Part shown: positions 46,072 to 54,536 of the stretch, piece after piece | How the letters are laid out: every line of letters starts with the position of its first letter | Numbering within the stretch: position 1 is the stretch's first letter | NCBI GenBank assembly: GCA_017481945.1 | Contig: JAFUOJ010000006.1 | Coordinates: forward strand, 53,174-117,173 | DNA: 64,000 nucleotides | Origin: Parabacteroides sp. | GTDB taxonomy: Bacteria; Bacteroidota; Bacteroidia; Bacteroidales; Tannerellaceae | Direction of reading: 5' to 3' | The notes under the pieces: generated by a model | Seen by the model: the letters and a program-made list of their open reading frames with translations, nothing else | Database searches by the model: none | What the model was told of the DNA's origin: nothing | Position numbers and translations under genes: made by a program

Positions 46072-47004
46072 CTATGTGTTTTTCAATTTATGAATAATTT
46101 TAACCTGTTCTTCTTCTGTTATACTAACCTCCTGCCAAATCGTTTGCAAATCAGCAAGTGTTACCTTCTTAAAGTCCTTTTCCAATGGTAGAACAAACAA
46201 TCCAGACATCTCTACCGTTGCCGGACTTACTAAGAGATTCGCTTCGCCTTCTGCATAATAACAAGAGGGACGCAATGCTTTTCGAGGGAATATTCCAACT
46301 ACCCAGGAATCTTTTTCCATCCAAACGATCACATTCATCATTGGTTCATATTCCTCCGCCTTTACTTCCATTAATTTATACAAGCGTTCAAAAAGAAATA
46401 TCGCTTCTTCTTTCTTTTTAGAAACCATAAAGAACATCCTCGGCAGTGCTTCAACCGAAGTATAAAGACGTGTATTTTTTTCTTCCCAAACCTGTGTTTT
46501 ATTAATCCCACACCAGTCTTTAAAAAGAGGGAAACCTAAGTTATTTCCAGCTTGGAAGTGCATATGATCCGGAGCAGACGCCCCACACTTCGGTCCATTA
46601 TAGAATAAAACAAACGAGGGAAGTACAACCGCCAACTCCAATAACGTATGGAAATAAGGTAGAATCTGCTGCCGTTCATGATGTCGCAAAGGTATCGTCA
46701 GATGTTCTTGAAAGATAGGATAAGGATTTACCAACACTTCAAAATCCTCATTATAAATAACACTTTTCTGCTCCTTAGGTCGATGACAAAAGAAACAGGG
46801 ACGAGCTTGCAAAGAGGTCTTATCTACTTTTGCGGCTGAAGAACGTATTCGTTCCGGATTAAACTGTACTAATAACTCCCGACCTAAGTAGTTAAAAGCA
46901 CGAGTTTGTACCTTTCCTAAAGCGGCATAATTCTCTCGTGCTACTTGCCAAGTCTGCTTCTGCTCTGCTAACAACTCCTTTATTTGTCGTTCAAAACTAC
47001 TCAT
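46072..47004 (-). CDS. DUF4922 protein, GalT/HIT-like nucleotidyltransferase or phosphorylase
   Basis: A 310-residue protein of the HIT/GalT superfamily. A zinc-type CFFCHRPKEQ motif sits near residue 70 and the active-site histidine pair is in CGASAPDHMHFQAGNN, similar to the HxHxQ motif of GalT and GDP-galactose phosphorylases. NPYPIFQEHLTIPLRHHERQ is also GalT-like. It may transfer a nucleotide to, or phosphorolyse, a sugar nucleotide. It overlaps the glycosyltransferase gene upstream by 8 bp and precedes the permease by 5 bp, so it belongs to the S41-GT2-DUF4922-murT-murK operon. The substrate is unknown. Confidence 0.7.
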   Translation of the reverse strand: MSSFERQIKELLAEQKQTWQVARENYAALGKVQTRAFNYLGRELLVQFNPERIRSSAAKVDKTSLQARPCFFCHRPKEQKSVIYNEDFEVLVNPYPIFQEHLTIPLRHHERQQILPYFHTLLELAVVLPSFVLFYNGPKCGASAPDHMHFQAGNNLGFPLFKDWCGINKTQVWEEKNTRLYTSVEALPRMFFMVSKKKEEAIFLFERLYKLMEVKAEEYEPMMNVIVWMEKDSWVVGIFPRKALRPSCYYAEGEANLLVSPATVEMSGLFVLPLEKDFKKVTLADLQTIWQEVSITEEEQVKIIHKLKNT

Positions 47005-48463
47005 GACGTTTATTTAATGCGATTCGTGCCTGTAACTCCCATGTACGAATACGGTCTTTATAGGTATTATGTCCATTCATTTTTATGATATCCAAAGCGG
47101 CGTCAGAGTTATCTTCCCAGCGACGACACAAATAAAGGACATCATAAATACGCCCAATTTGCCACGTGCGAGAGATACGCAACCCTAAAGCATAATCCTC
47201 CCCATAACTGGTATTCGGCAAATTAATCCGTCGTAAAACTGGCGTATAGAAAGCACGAGGTGCACCCAAACCATTAATACGTAATGCATTATTCCGACCA
47301 TTCTCCGGAGTCCATTCCCGATGATCTATAATACCGGGGGCTATCTCCTGCATTTGGAAGTTTGTCATCCGATAGGTTCCGACCACCATAGCACAATTCT
47401 GTTCATAAAAAGCCTGAACTATCTTTTGTAAAGTATCCGGTCCGCTATATACATCATCGCTATCCAACTGAACGACAAACTTACCACACTGTGCATGATG
47501 AACACCTTCATTCCAACAACCACCAATTCCTAAGTTTTTCCGTTCCGGTATCAGATGAATCACTCGCGAATCTTGTGTATATCTTTCTATTGCTTCAGAT
47601 GTCCCATCTGTCGAATGATTATCAATGATTATCAGATTAAAAGGGAATGTCGTCTCTTGGGCTAACACCGAACGAATCGCGTCCTCAATCGTACGAATAC
47701 GATTACGTACCGGTATTATCACCGAGGCTTCTACCGGAAACTCCTTATCTGAATCAAACGCAATCGGCTCAAATGTAGGAGTCAGATAACCGCCTATTCG
47801 TTTCAAATAAGCAGTGCAAGCCGATTCCATCTCTATCTGAACAGCCCGATTCCTTGGATTCACATAGTCGAACAGTTTCTCTCCGCTTTTACGAGTATCT
47901 AATTCAACCTCGGCATACAGATACTCATTTATATGTATTAACTCTGTCTGTTCCGAAACCCGCAAGCGTAAATCATACAATCCTGCATAACTATAATTTA
48001 CATCCATCCGTGCTACGGCTTCCTGCAATACCTTCGTATCAAAGAAGAATACAGAACCAAAGTCAAAGTCATCCCGTAAACTTCCTTTCTGATAATCTAT
48101 CACAGGAGCCGGTTTATACACACCTTCACTTACTTGATAGCGGTCTGCATACAATAATCCTGCCTGCGTATCCTCCGCTATTCGCTGCATACGTTCCAAT
48201 GCAAACTGTCCCAACTCTAACGGTGTGTACTTTGTATAAAGCAATGTATAAGCAGTATCAGCATGAGAAGCAATTACTCGACAAGTCGAGGTACTATTCA
48301 ACGAATCTACCGACAGTACTTCACAACCGGGAACAGACTCTACCTCCGGTCTCGTAGCCAACAAATAGATCTGTCGGACCAACTTACATTCCCTTAGCCC
48401 TTGCAAGGTCTGCTCAACCTGTTCTTGTGAGACGAATGGTATAAAACAGTTTATCATATTCAT
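46997..48463 (-). CDS. Family 2 glycosyltransferase with N-terminal extension
   Basis: A 488-residue cytoplasmic protein. The GT2 domain begins near residue 245 (EASVIIPVRNRIRTIEDAI), with FNLIIIDNHSTDGTSEAIE, the acceptor-side NLGIGGCWNEG and the metal-binding DSDD in FVVQLDSDDVY. The first 240 residues form a second domain that looks like a degenerate GT-A fold (TAYTLLYTKYTPL, LLYADRYQV). No membrane helix is visible. It starts 3 bp after the S41 protease stop and overlaps the DUF4922 gene. Acceptor and donor cannot be read from the sequence. Confidence 0.82.
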   Translation of the reverse strand: MNMINCFIPFVSQEQVEQTLQGLRECKLVRQIYLLATRPEVESVPGCEVLSVDSLNSTSTCRVIASHADTAYTLLYTKYTPLELGQFALERMQRIAEDTQAGLLYADRYQVSEGVYKPAPVIDYQKGSLRDDFDFGSVFFFDTKVLQEAVARMDVNYSYAGLYDLRLRVSEQTELIHINEYLYAEVELDTRKSGEKLFDYVNPRNRAVQIEMESACTAYLKRIGGYLTPTFEPIAFDSDKEFPVEASVIIPVRNRIRTIEDAIRSVLAQETTFPFNLIIIDNHSTDGTSEAIERYTQDSRVIHLIPERKNLGIGGCWNEGVHHAQCGKFVVQLDSDDVYSGPDTLQKIVQAFYEQNCAMVVGTYRMTNFQMQEIAPGIIDHREWTPENGRNNALRINGLGAPRAFYTPVLRRINLPNTSYGEDYALGLRISRTWQIGRIYDVLYLCRRWEDNSDAALDIIKMNGHNTYKDRIRTWELQARIALNKRHE

Positions 48464-48466
48464 TAT

Positions 48467-49888
48467 TTATTCAAGGTTATCACTCTTATCTATCAATCCT
48501 CCAACCTTTCTATTATAAAAGGCAGGAACAGCTTTGGGGGTATCCTCTACTGCAGTTCGCGTCTTTATACTTCTCACATTAGCTCCAGTTATACGTGAGA
48601 TAGCTTCGCTCAGCAGTAACTCTTGGGTATCTCCGAAAGGTAACAACTCATTACCGATCACCAACTCATCAACTGGGACATCCGGTTCAAAGCCTCCCTC
48701 ATAATCAGCTGTACGATCAGCATTATAAATACGGAATGTAATCGGGTGCAACAACCAATCGTAGTCATCCTTAGTTCCAAAAGTATTAGACCCGACTCGC
48801 TTACCAAGACTCTGTTCCCCTATGATTGTAATGTTACTACGCCCCATATAAGGAATTAAGCAGTTAATGACTGCCTCCGAAGCAGAAGCTGTTGTACTAC
48901 CGATTAGCACATAAATGCGCTCTAAATCTAAGTTAGCATTTCCCAAATCCGTACTCTTCAAAAACTTTGTCTCCTTATTACTCTTCTCCTGCTTATCATT
49001 GTACTCCTGATAGCAAAAGGTCTTTCCCAATGCCTCTGCCGGAGCTAAGAAAGAGGTCATCAGCTGGGCTGAAGTAAGTAGTCCACCGGGATTATAACGT
49101 AAATCCAAAACAAACTCACTCACCTGCTCCGACTTAAAGTGAGCAAAGAGTTGCTTCATCTGTTCATCATACACCTCTGTCTCATCATTCGGTCCGGAGG
49201 TAAAACTATTATACATTAAATATCCAATCCGCTTTCCACCGATAGTATAAACAGAATCCTTCAAGAAAGGAGTATCTTCTACGGCCCGAGAGGCTGCGAC
49301 AGAAATACTCTGCGTACGATAAAACGTCACCTTTTTCCCCTCTACCTTTGCTTCCGCCAACTGGAAAGTAGTCGCAGCTCCCTGTTGAAGAGCCGATAGA
49401 TTTGAAATATTGGGCGTATCACTACCGACTGCAATCACCCAGTCCCCTCGTTTTAACCCTGCTTCGGCAGCCGGAGATCCCGGTAGGACATACAGTACCC
49501 ATACATAGTAATTATTTCCAGACTTATATGTAGCAAATTCAAACCCATAAGAGTCTGAAGCAGAGATAGACTTTGTCGCCTCCTCTTTCTGTTCTATCGT
49601 GGAGAAAGGTAACCAATCATCCCCAAACTGTACTCCATCTTCATCCGACAAGAGTGTTTCAAAGAACTTATCCGGCGACTGCGAGAAGTTCAATCGATCC
49701 TTCTCCGGCATATCCTCATACCACAAATAGTAATTGCTCATCACCTTATAGATCCAATCATTCGTCCCCTCTTCGGACAGGTCTGCCACCTCATCATCAT
49801 CACTTTTACAAGAAGAAAGCCCCAACAACAATCCTCCGATTCCTATCAAAGCGACCAATCTCCTCCATATAAACCACTGTTTCATCAT
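48467..49888 (-). CDS. S41-family C-terminal processing protease lipoprotein with PDZ domain
   Basis: A 473-residue exported protease. The lipobox ends at Cys27 (LLLGLSSCKSDDDE), followed by an acidic linker. A PDZ domain lies at about 120-190 (YVWVLYVLPGSPAAEAGLKR, GDWVIAV). The S41 domain has DLRYNPGG, the catalytic Ser in STTASASEAV and the Lys in GEQSLGKRVGS. It probably trims or degrades envelope proteins. It is the first gene of the operon through the glycosyltransferase to the MurK-like kinase; a TACATTTG -7 box lies 37 bp upstream. Confidence 0.9.
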   Translation of the reverse strand: MMKQWFIWRRLVALIGIGGLLLGLSSCKSDDDEVADLSEEGTNDWIYKVMSNYYLWYEDMPEKDRLNFSQSPDKFFETLLSDEDGVQFGDDWLPFSTIEQKEEATKSISASDSYGFEFATYKSGNNYYVWVLYVLPGSPAAEAGLKRGDWVIAVGSDTPNISNLSALQQGAATTFQLAEAKVEGKKVTFYRTQSISVAASRAVEDTPFLKDSVYTIGGKRIGYLMYNSFTSGPNDETEVYDEQMKQLFAHFKSEQVSEFVLDLRYNPGGLLTSAQLMTSFLAPAEALGKTFCYQEYNDKQEKSNKETKFLKSTDLGNANLDLERIYVLIGSTTASASEAVINCLIPYMGRSNITIIGEQSLGKRVGSNTFGTKDDYDWLLHPITFRIYNADRTADYEGGFEPDVPVDELVIGNELLPFGDTQELLLSEAISRITGANVRSIKTRTAVEDTPKAVPAFYNRKVGGLIDKSDNLE

Positions 49889-49924
49889 ATCTCTTTCGTT
49901 TTATCTATTCATAAATAATCGCTA

Positions 49925-49932
49925 CAAATGTA
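49925..49932 (-). promoter_or_regulatory. Possible -7 box of the S41-GT2-murT-murK operon
   Basis: TACATTTG on the minus strand, 37 bp before the ATG at 49888; no well-spaced -33 TTG. Confidence 0.4.
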
Positions 49933-49994
49933 CACAAACCAATCGGTTCACTCTCATGTTACCCGTACAAATTCCCTATTGAACAAGACAAAAA

Positions 49995-50022
49995 AGGCGA
50001 GATACCCTAAAGTACCTCGCCT
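49995..50022 (-). terminator. Terminator of the BspA-like gene
   Basis: AGGCGAG (49995-50001) pairs with CTCGCCT (50016-50022), preceded on the plus strand by an A-run that gives the minus transcript its U-tract. The flank resembles that of the terminator at 54835. Confidence 0.75.
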
Positions 50023-50047
50023 CTCCTTTATTCATAAAGTCACATCA

Positions 50048-53000
50048 TTACATCTGTACCTTAAACGTCTGTTCACCGATACGAATGATATAAGCTTCCT
50101 TCGGTAGAGTAGTTTCGTAATCACCACCCGGTAAGTTGATGATTCGATAGATCTGACCACTGAAGGTAACAATGTATGCAGTCTGCGGTGTTGCAGTTTG
50201 GATGTGTAGGTTGCCATTTGTACCCCAAACCTTCACTGCGTCTGCTTTCACTTCTGCATTCGCTGTCGATGAGTTCGGTTCTATACCTACAATAGTGATT
50301 GTAAGATTTGAAGTGATATCATAAATCACATAAACACCATTTACAGTCGGAGTAATTTCCTTTCCATTAACAATAACCACCGGATCAGAATCGCTATAAT
50401 CTTCATCCAACTTCAAAGTGAATGAGAAGTAATCTCCCTCTTCTACCTCGTAAGTTCCGGCTCCTGGGTTTGTTGTTACCCCTTCCACTACCGGCATAAC
50501 CACACCATAAGTCACAACTGGCTCTGGCTCAGGTTCCGGTTCCGGTTCTGGTTCCGGCTCTATTACAGTAACCTCACAAGTAGCCGTCTTATCACCAACT
50601 TTCACTGTGATGATTGCTGTTCCTACACTAACCGCTGTTACTTTTCCGTTTGTATCCACAGTTGCAACCGCTTCATTTGAAGAGCTCCATGTCACAGTCT
50701 TATCAGTTGCGTTCTCCGGTGAAACAGTTGCTGTAAGCTGAGCTGTTCCGTTAACCTCTAAACGAAGCGTTGTCTTATCAAGTGAAATACCTGTCACCGC
50801 GACATACTCTACTTCAGTCTTTGTTACCAAAGTAGTTGCCACTTCTTTATCCCCATTTTTTACTACACTGGTAATGACACAACGATAGGTAGTTGTTTCT
50901 GTAACAGTCGCTTCATACGTATCTATTACCTCTTTAGTTTCCACGGCTTTTTTCATCAAAGTTGTCGCAGCATTATAGACAGAAGTATTCAGCACTGTCC
51001 AAATTCCATCCTCAGTCAAAGATTGCCATTCAAAAGTCAGTGAACTAAAGAATTCCGACGGATTAGCTATAGCCGTCAATGTTACCGTTGAACCAGCCTG
51101 TTTATTTCCCAACGGTTCGATTGACAAGGTACCGGTTCCACCCACATTCGTAACCAAGCCCGTATTATCAATCAACGTCCCTTCATTCTGTAACTCTGCT
51201 ATTAATTGTGTTCCCTCTCCGGCTGAAGCGAAGATCAACGTGCCGTTATTCGTCACTGTTCCTAAATCATTCTCTCCGGTAAGTTCCAACGTCGCATTAG
51301 CTCCATCCTCTACACTCAACTCTAAAGTCGTGACTCCGGAAATCTTTACATTCACCGTATCATTTGAAGAGGTTTCTCCTGCAACAATCTCAATATTATC
51401 AACAGTCACATCTGTTAATACAGTATCCTGTACTGCAATCGTTGTCGTATCCGGTATTTTAATCGCGTCTGCCCAAATCTTCAATGAAGCTTGTACCGAT
51501 GGTACGGTCAGTAAACCGGTAATCGTATCATAAGTATGAGTAACCGGCAACTGCTCCTGTACAGTGACAATTCCGATTGTATCCGGAAGATAATAACCGG
51601 AATCAGCCTTCAACACAACAGACAACGTACTATCCTGTACAATTGAATCTATCTGATTTACCAATGAGATATGAGTAAATGAATACAATACCTGATGATA
51701 AACCGGTGCTTTCGCTGCCGCACTAATCTTTAATGCCGACTGTACAGATGGAACCGTCAAAACGCCGTTCTCTTTCTCATACGTATAAGTAACTGCTGCA
51801 CCGCTTTCAGTCATTACACTGATTGTATCCGGCAAGAAGTATCCGGAATCCGCTTTCAATGTCAGCGTCAAAGTACTATCACGCTTCACACTTTCAATCT
51901 GCGGTGTCACTGTTATATTAGTAAGGTCGTAAGTAAGTGAATAAGTCACTTCAGAACCCTCTTCTAAAATAGTAGCGAATTCATTCCATTTTGTATCTGC
52001 CCTATAAGTATCAACTGCCCCAGTCGGAACATAAACAACACAAGCCGCCTTGTCTATACCGTTAAATGATCGTTTTGTTAAACTTGGAGGAGTCGCACTT
52101 TTACAATGAATCTCTTTCAATCCCGTACAACCCCAAAATGCACTATCGGAAATACCTACACCACCTCCTTCAAATGTTACTTTTTCCAGTGAAGTTTGTC
52201 CTTCAAACAATTTCTTACCAACATTCATTAAATAGGTATTTGAACCTATAGTCACAAAAGCAGGAACCGTAAACTCTGTTAATGTCCCATTTATTTTTTG
52301 TAACATAGTAGCGGGACTTCCGGAGGCAAGCCCATAAGTCAAATCTCCTTCAGTATGTAATTTAGAAGTACCTATTATTATAATAAGATCTTCATTCTGT
52401 ACGTATGTAGAATAAATAGCTTCTTCTGTAACATACCCAGATTCCAATGTAACTTCCACATCTATATCTCCAGCCATACCTTCTGTAAGACGAGGAAAAG
52501 AATCTTGAACTTCTATTATCGATTCTCCTGATTCTCCATGAAGTAATAGTTTAGCAGTATAAGAAGCGATCCCCTCTCCCAAAACATGAATTGCATATTT
52601 TTCAGGAAGCGGCTCCTCAACGATCTCCTTAAATCCCAAACCCAAGGCTTCATAAGTAGATGTACATCCCGCAGGAACATGCAAAGTAACTCCACTCAAA
52701 TCTTTCTCACCAAAAGCCTGTGAAAAGTTTACATAAGCTTTAGGATCTACAGCCTTTGCATATAAATCAGTCAATCCCTCCTGTCTGCTAAAACAACCCC
52801 CAGAAATGTAAAAATGGGAATTCGGTAATGTTATACTTTGAACATTCGAATACACATTATATACTCCATGATAGTTATTTATTGAATATTTTCTCCCATC
52901 AACTTCTATGACATTCTTCAACTCTACACTTGTAGGAGCACTCAGAACACTTTTTAATTCGCCATAGTCCGAAAGAGGAGATACAGCGTAAGTATCACCA

Positions 53001-53350
53001 TTCACAGTTTTCTTGTCATAAACTATACATCGAATTAATATATCTCCGGTAACATTCGCTATATAGCGCTTATTGCCAATTCTTGATGGCGAAAGCCATT
53101 TACCGTCTTGAATAACATTTATCGAAGAAGTTGTTTCTCCTTCTGTTGAAGACACTGTTTCTGAAAAAAACAAGGTATCTCCATCAGCTACTTCATTCGG
53201 ACAGTCTATCGTAGCATTTCCGTACACATTTGTATACACCTTGTGTTTCATTGTCGTATCCTCCTGCCCATACGACAACGCTGCACTACATAACACAGCC
53301 ATCAACACCATTGACAGCCGCAAACTAACCTTTTGTAAAAAATCTTTCAT
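50048..53350 (-). CDS. Large BspA-like surface protein with BIG2 domain and DUF6383-like C-terminus
   Basis: About 1100 residues from the ATG at 53350 (another ATG two codons upstream). A signal peptide (MVLMAVLCSAALSYGQ at its end) is followed by leucine-rich BspA-type repeats (about 150-240 and 385-465; SLEKVTFEGGG, ISDSAFWGCTGLKEIHC), then two copies of a 75-80-residue module (about 472-550 and 553-632, each with TLxLKADSGYxLPDTI). A hydrophilic Thr/Asn-rich section follows, then a BIG2 Ig-like domain (about 852-925), an EP-repeat linker (about 926-945) and a final 70-residue domain resembling the DUF6383 sorting-type ends of Bacteroidales surface proteins. Probably cell-surface attached and adhesive; ligand unknown. 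Confidence 0.82.
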   Translation of the reverse strand: MKDFLQKVSLRLSMVLMAVLCSAALSYGQEDTTMKHKVYTNVYGNATIDCPNEVADGDTLFFSETVSSTEGETTSSINVIQDGKWLSPSRIGNKRYIANVTGDILIRCIVYDKKTVNGDTYAVSPLSDYGELKSVLSAPTSVELKNVIEVDGRKYSINNYHGVYNVYSNVQSITLPNSHFYISGGCFSRQEGLTDLYAKAVDPKAYVNFSQAFGEKDLSGVTLHVPAGCTSTYEALGLGFKEIVEEPLPEKYAIHVLGEGIASYTAKLLLHGESGESIIEVQDSFPRLTEGMAGDIDVEVTLESGYVTEEAIYSTYVQNEDLIIIIGTSKLHTEGDLTYGLASGSPATMLQKINGTLTEFTVPAFVTIGSNTYLMNVGKKLFEGQTSLEKVTFEGGGVGISDSAFWGCTGLKEIHCKSATPPSLTKRSFNGIDKAACVVYVPTGAVDTYRADTKWNEFATILEEGSEVTYSLTYDLTNITVTPQIESVKRDSTLTLTLKADSGYFLPDTISVMTESGAAVTYTYEKENGVLTVPSVQSALKISAAAKAPVYHQVLYSFTHISLVNQIDSIVQDSTLSVVLKADSGYYLPDTIGIVTVQEQLPVTHTYDTITGLLTVPSVQASLKIWADAIKIPDTTTIAVQDTVLTDVTVDNIEIVAGETSSNDTVNVKISGVTTLELSVEDGANATLELTGENDLGTVTNNGTLIFASAGEGTQLIAELQNEGTLIDNTGLVTNVGGTGTLSIEPLGNKQAGSTVTLTAIANPSEFFSSLTFEWQSLTEDGIWTVLNTSVYNAATTLMKKAVETKEVIDTYEATVTETTTYRCVITSVVKNGDKEVATTLVTKTEVEYVAVTGISLDKTTLRLEVNGTAQLTATVSPENATDKTVTWSSSNEAVATVDTNGKVTAVSVGTAIITVKVGDKTATCEVTVIEPEPEPEPEPEPEPVVTYGVVMPVVEGVTTNPGAGTYEVEEGDYFSFTLKLDEDYSDSDPVVIVNGKEITPTVNGVYVIYDITSNLTITIVGIEPNSSTANAEVKADAVKVWGTNGNLHIQTATPQTAYIVTFSGQIYRIINLPGGDYETTLPKEAYIIRIGEQTFKVQM

Positions 53351-53404
53351 AAGCATTTTATTTATAATTAATAATTCTAAGTGTTGTTTCTATTCTACTT
53401 GTTA

Positions 53405-53496
53405 TAGACTTACCGTTCTACGAGGTGTAGACTTATCGGTCTATTGACCGTAGACTAGTAAGTCTATTGCTCGTAGACCGGTAAGTCTATCGACGA
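53405..53496. repeat. Tandem array with exact 23-bp period, four units
   Basis: TAGAC begins units at 53405, 53428, 53451 and 53474, and a decayed TAGAAT follows at 53497. Each unit carries TAGACT near its start and a partly complementary GTCTAT or TTCTAC about 12 bp later, so units can fold individually or with each other. The units abut, with no spacers. It lies between the HU/DUF4469 gene and the BspA-like gene. Confidence 0.75.
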
Positions 53497-53508
53497 TAGA
53501 ATGAATTT

Positions 53509-54285
53509 TTATAATTCATCCGGAATATCATCCTCCTCATCATTGACTACACCGACCGTAATCAATTCAGGGAACTGATAGGAACGAGCCGTCTTCATCA
53601 ACTTTGTTGAATTTCCCATAAACTGCGTGGTCACCGTCACATACCACTCGCCCTCAGTCACATCTGCCGGGAGCACGAACTGCAACTTGGAAGGTGTGTT
53701 CGGAGAGAGTTTGTTGGGAGCCACGAATACGGTAGTTGCCGGATCGGCTGCCGAGGTGAAGAGTATGCCGACAGAGGGATCGTCTCCTTTCACTGAAAGG
53801 CGCATACCTTGAATCAAGACCATCGAACCGGGATTCAAGTGGCCGGCTATGCCTTCGGTCGGGTCTGAAACAGTCTGGATAACAGGACCGGTCGCACCCG
53901 CTTGTTCAAAGGCGTATATTTTGGTGGCTTCGATCGCTTCCTTCGCGCCATCGCCTTGTGTCAGGTTGACAGAGACTTTCAGGCGGTCGGCGGGGATGTT
54001 GTGTCCCAAGTCGTCAGTGTAGATGACTCCCTGAATGCCGATAGAGGAGCGGAAGAAACTGTTTACAATATTATATCCCTCAGCGGTGGCTGCGGCACAT
54101 TCATCTAAGAAGGTCTGAACGAAGGCGGCGCCGTCTACGTTCTTAGTTGCGATTTCACGTTTACGAAGACGTTCGATAATGTCTGCAACAGACAAGGTCC
54201 CTGTTACTTGTGGTGTCAAGTAATAGTCGTTTTTCACATCTTTGGTTAGCTCATTCAAATGAGCGATAGCATTAATTGTTGCCAT
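53509..54285 (-). CDS. HU-like DNA-binding protein with DUF4469 domain
   Basis: A 258-residue Bacteroidales protein. Residues 1-125 resemble the HU-type DNA-binding domain (LSVADIIERLRKREIATKNV, VNSFFRSSIGIQGV), and residues about 130-240 the DUF4469 beta-sandwich (LNPGSMVLIQGMRLSVKG, VAPNKLSPNTPSKLQFVLP). The tail is acidic (VVNDEEDDIPDEL). There is no signal peptide, so it should act on the nucleoid. Base use differs from the neighbours: 53941-54000 contains 36 G or C in 60. A strongly structured 5' leader precedes it. High expression or recent transfer could explain the composition. Confidence 0.8.
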   Translation of the reverse strand: MATINAIAHLNELTKDVKNDYYLTPQVTGTLSVADIIERLRKREIATKNVDGAAFVQTFLDECAAATAEGYNIVNSFFRSSIGIQGVIYTDDLGHNIPADRLKVSVNLTQGDGAKEAIEATKIYAFEQAGATGPVIQTVSDPTEGIAGHLNPGSMVLIQGMRLSVKGDDPSVGILFTSAADPATTVFVAPNKLSPNTPSKLQFVLPADVTEGEWYVTVTTQFMGNSTKLMKTARSYQFPELITVGVVNDEEDDIPDEL

Positions 54286-54319
54286 ACTCGATAAATTTTT
54301 AATAATTAATAAACTCTGT

Positions 54320-54416
54320 GTAGCCGGCGTACCAACAAAATCGCCGGCTACCTGCCTTTATGCATAAAGGCCAATCGCTGACGATTTCTGTAAACCAGAG
54401 GGTAGACCCTCTTTAC
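54320..54416 (-). promoter_or_regulatory. Structured 5' leader with four hairpins upstream of the HU/DUF4469 gene
   Basis: Four inverted repeats follow one another: TAGCCGGCG/CGCCGGCTA (54321-54350), the 18-bp perfect palindrome 54354-54371, AATCG/CGATT (54373-54386) and AGAGGGT/ACCCTCT (54397-54412). With a -7 box at 54425-54432 the transcript would carry all four in a leader of about 135 nt before the ATG at 54285. I recognise no known riboswitch or ribosomal-protein leader. Confidence 0.55.
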
Positions 54417-54424
54417 CACGGCGT

Positions 54425-54432
54425 CAAAAGTA
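54425..54432 (-). promoter_or_regulatory. -7 box of the HU/DUF4469 gene
   Basis: TACTTTTG on the minus strand, upstream of the hairpin-rich leader; possible TTG elements are spaced 15 or 24 bp away, neither ideal. Confidence 0.45.
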
Positions 54433-54497
54433 CAAAAAAAGATTAAACAAGGAGAACAAAAGAGAAAAGATTCACAAGCTTACGTGAAAGAAATCAA

Positions 54498-54505
54498 TAT
54501 ATTTG
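54498..54505 (+). promoter_or_regulatory. -7 box of the antitoxin-like gene
   Basis: TATATTTG fits TAnnTTTG; it lies 32 bp before the ATG at 54537 and 20 bp before the ATG at 54525. Confidence 0.4.
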
Positions 54506-54536
54506 CGAATCTCTAATCAAATAAATGTATTCTGCT

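Noticed and set aside
47854-48357. 167-codon plus-strand frame inside the glycosyltransferase gene
   Set aside because: Antisense shadow; Leu/Pro/His-rich translation without motifs.
53405-53496. CRISPR or insertion-sequence ends
   Set aside because: 23-bp units without spacers, no transposase or target-site duplication nearby.
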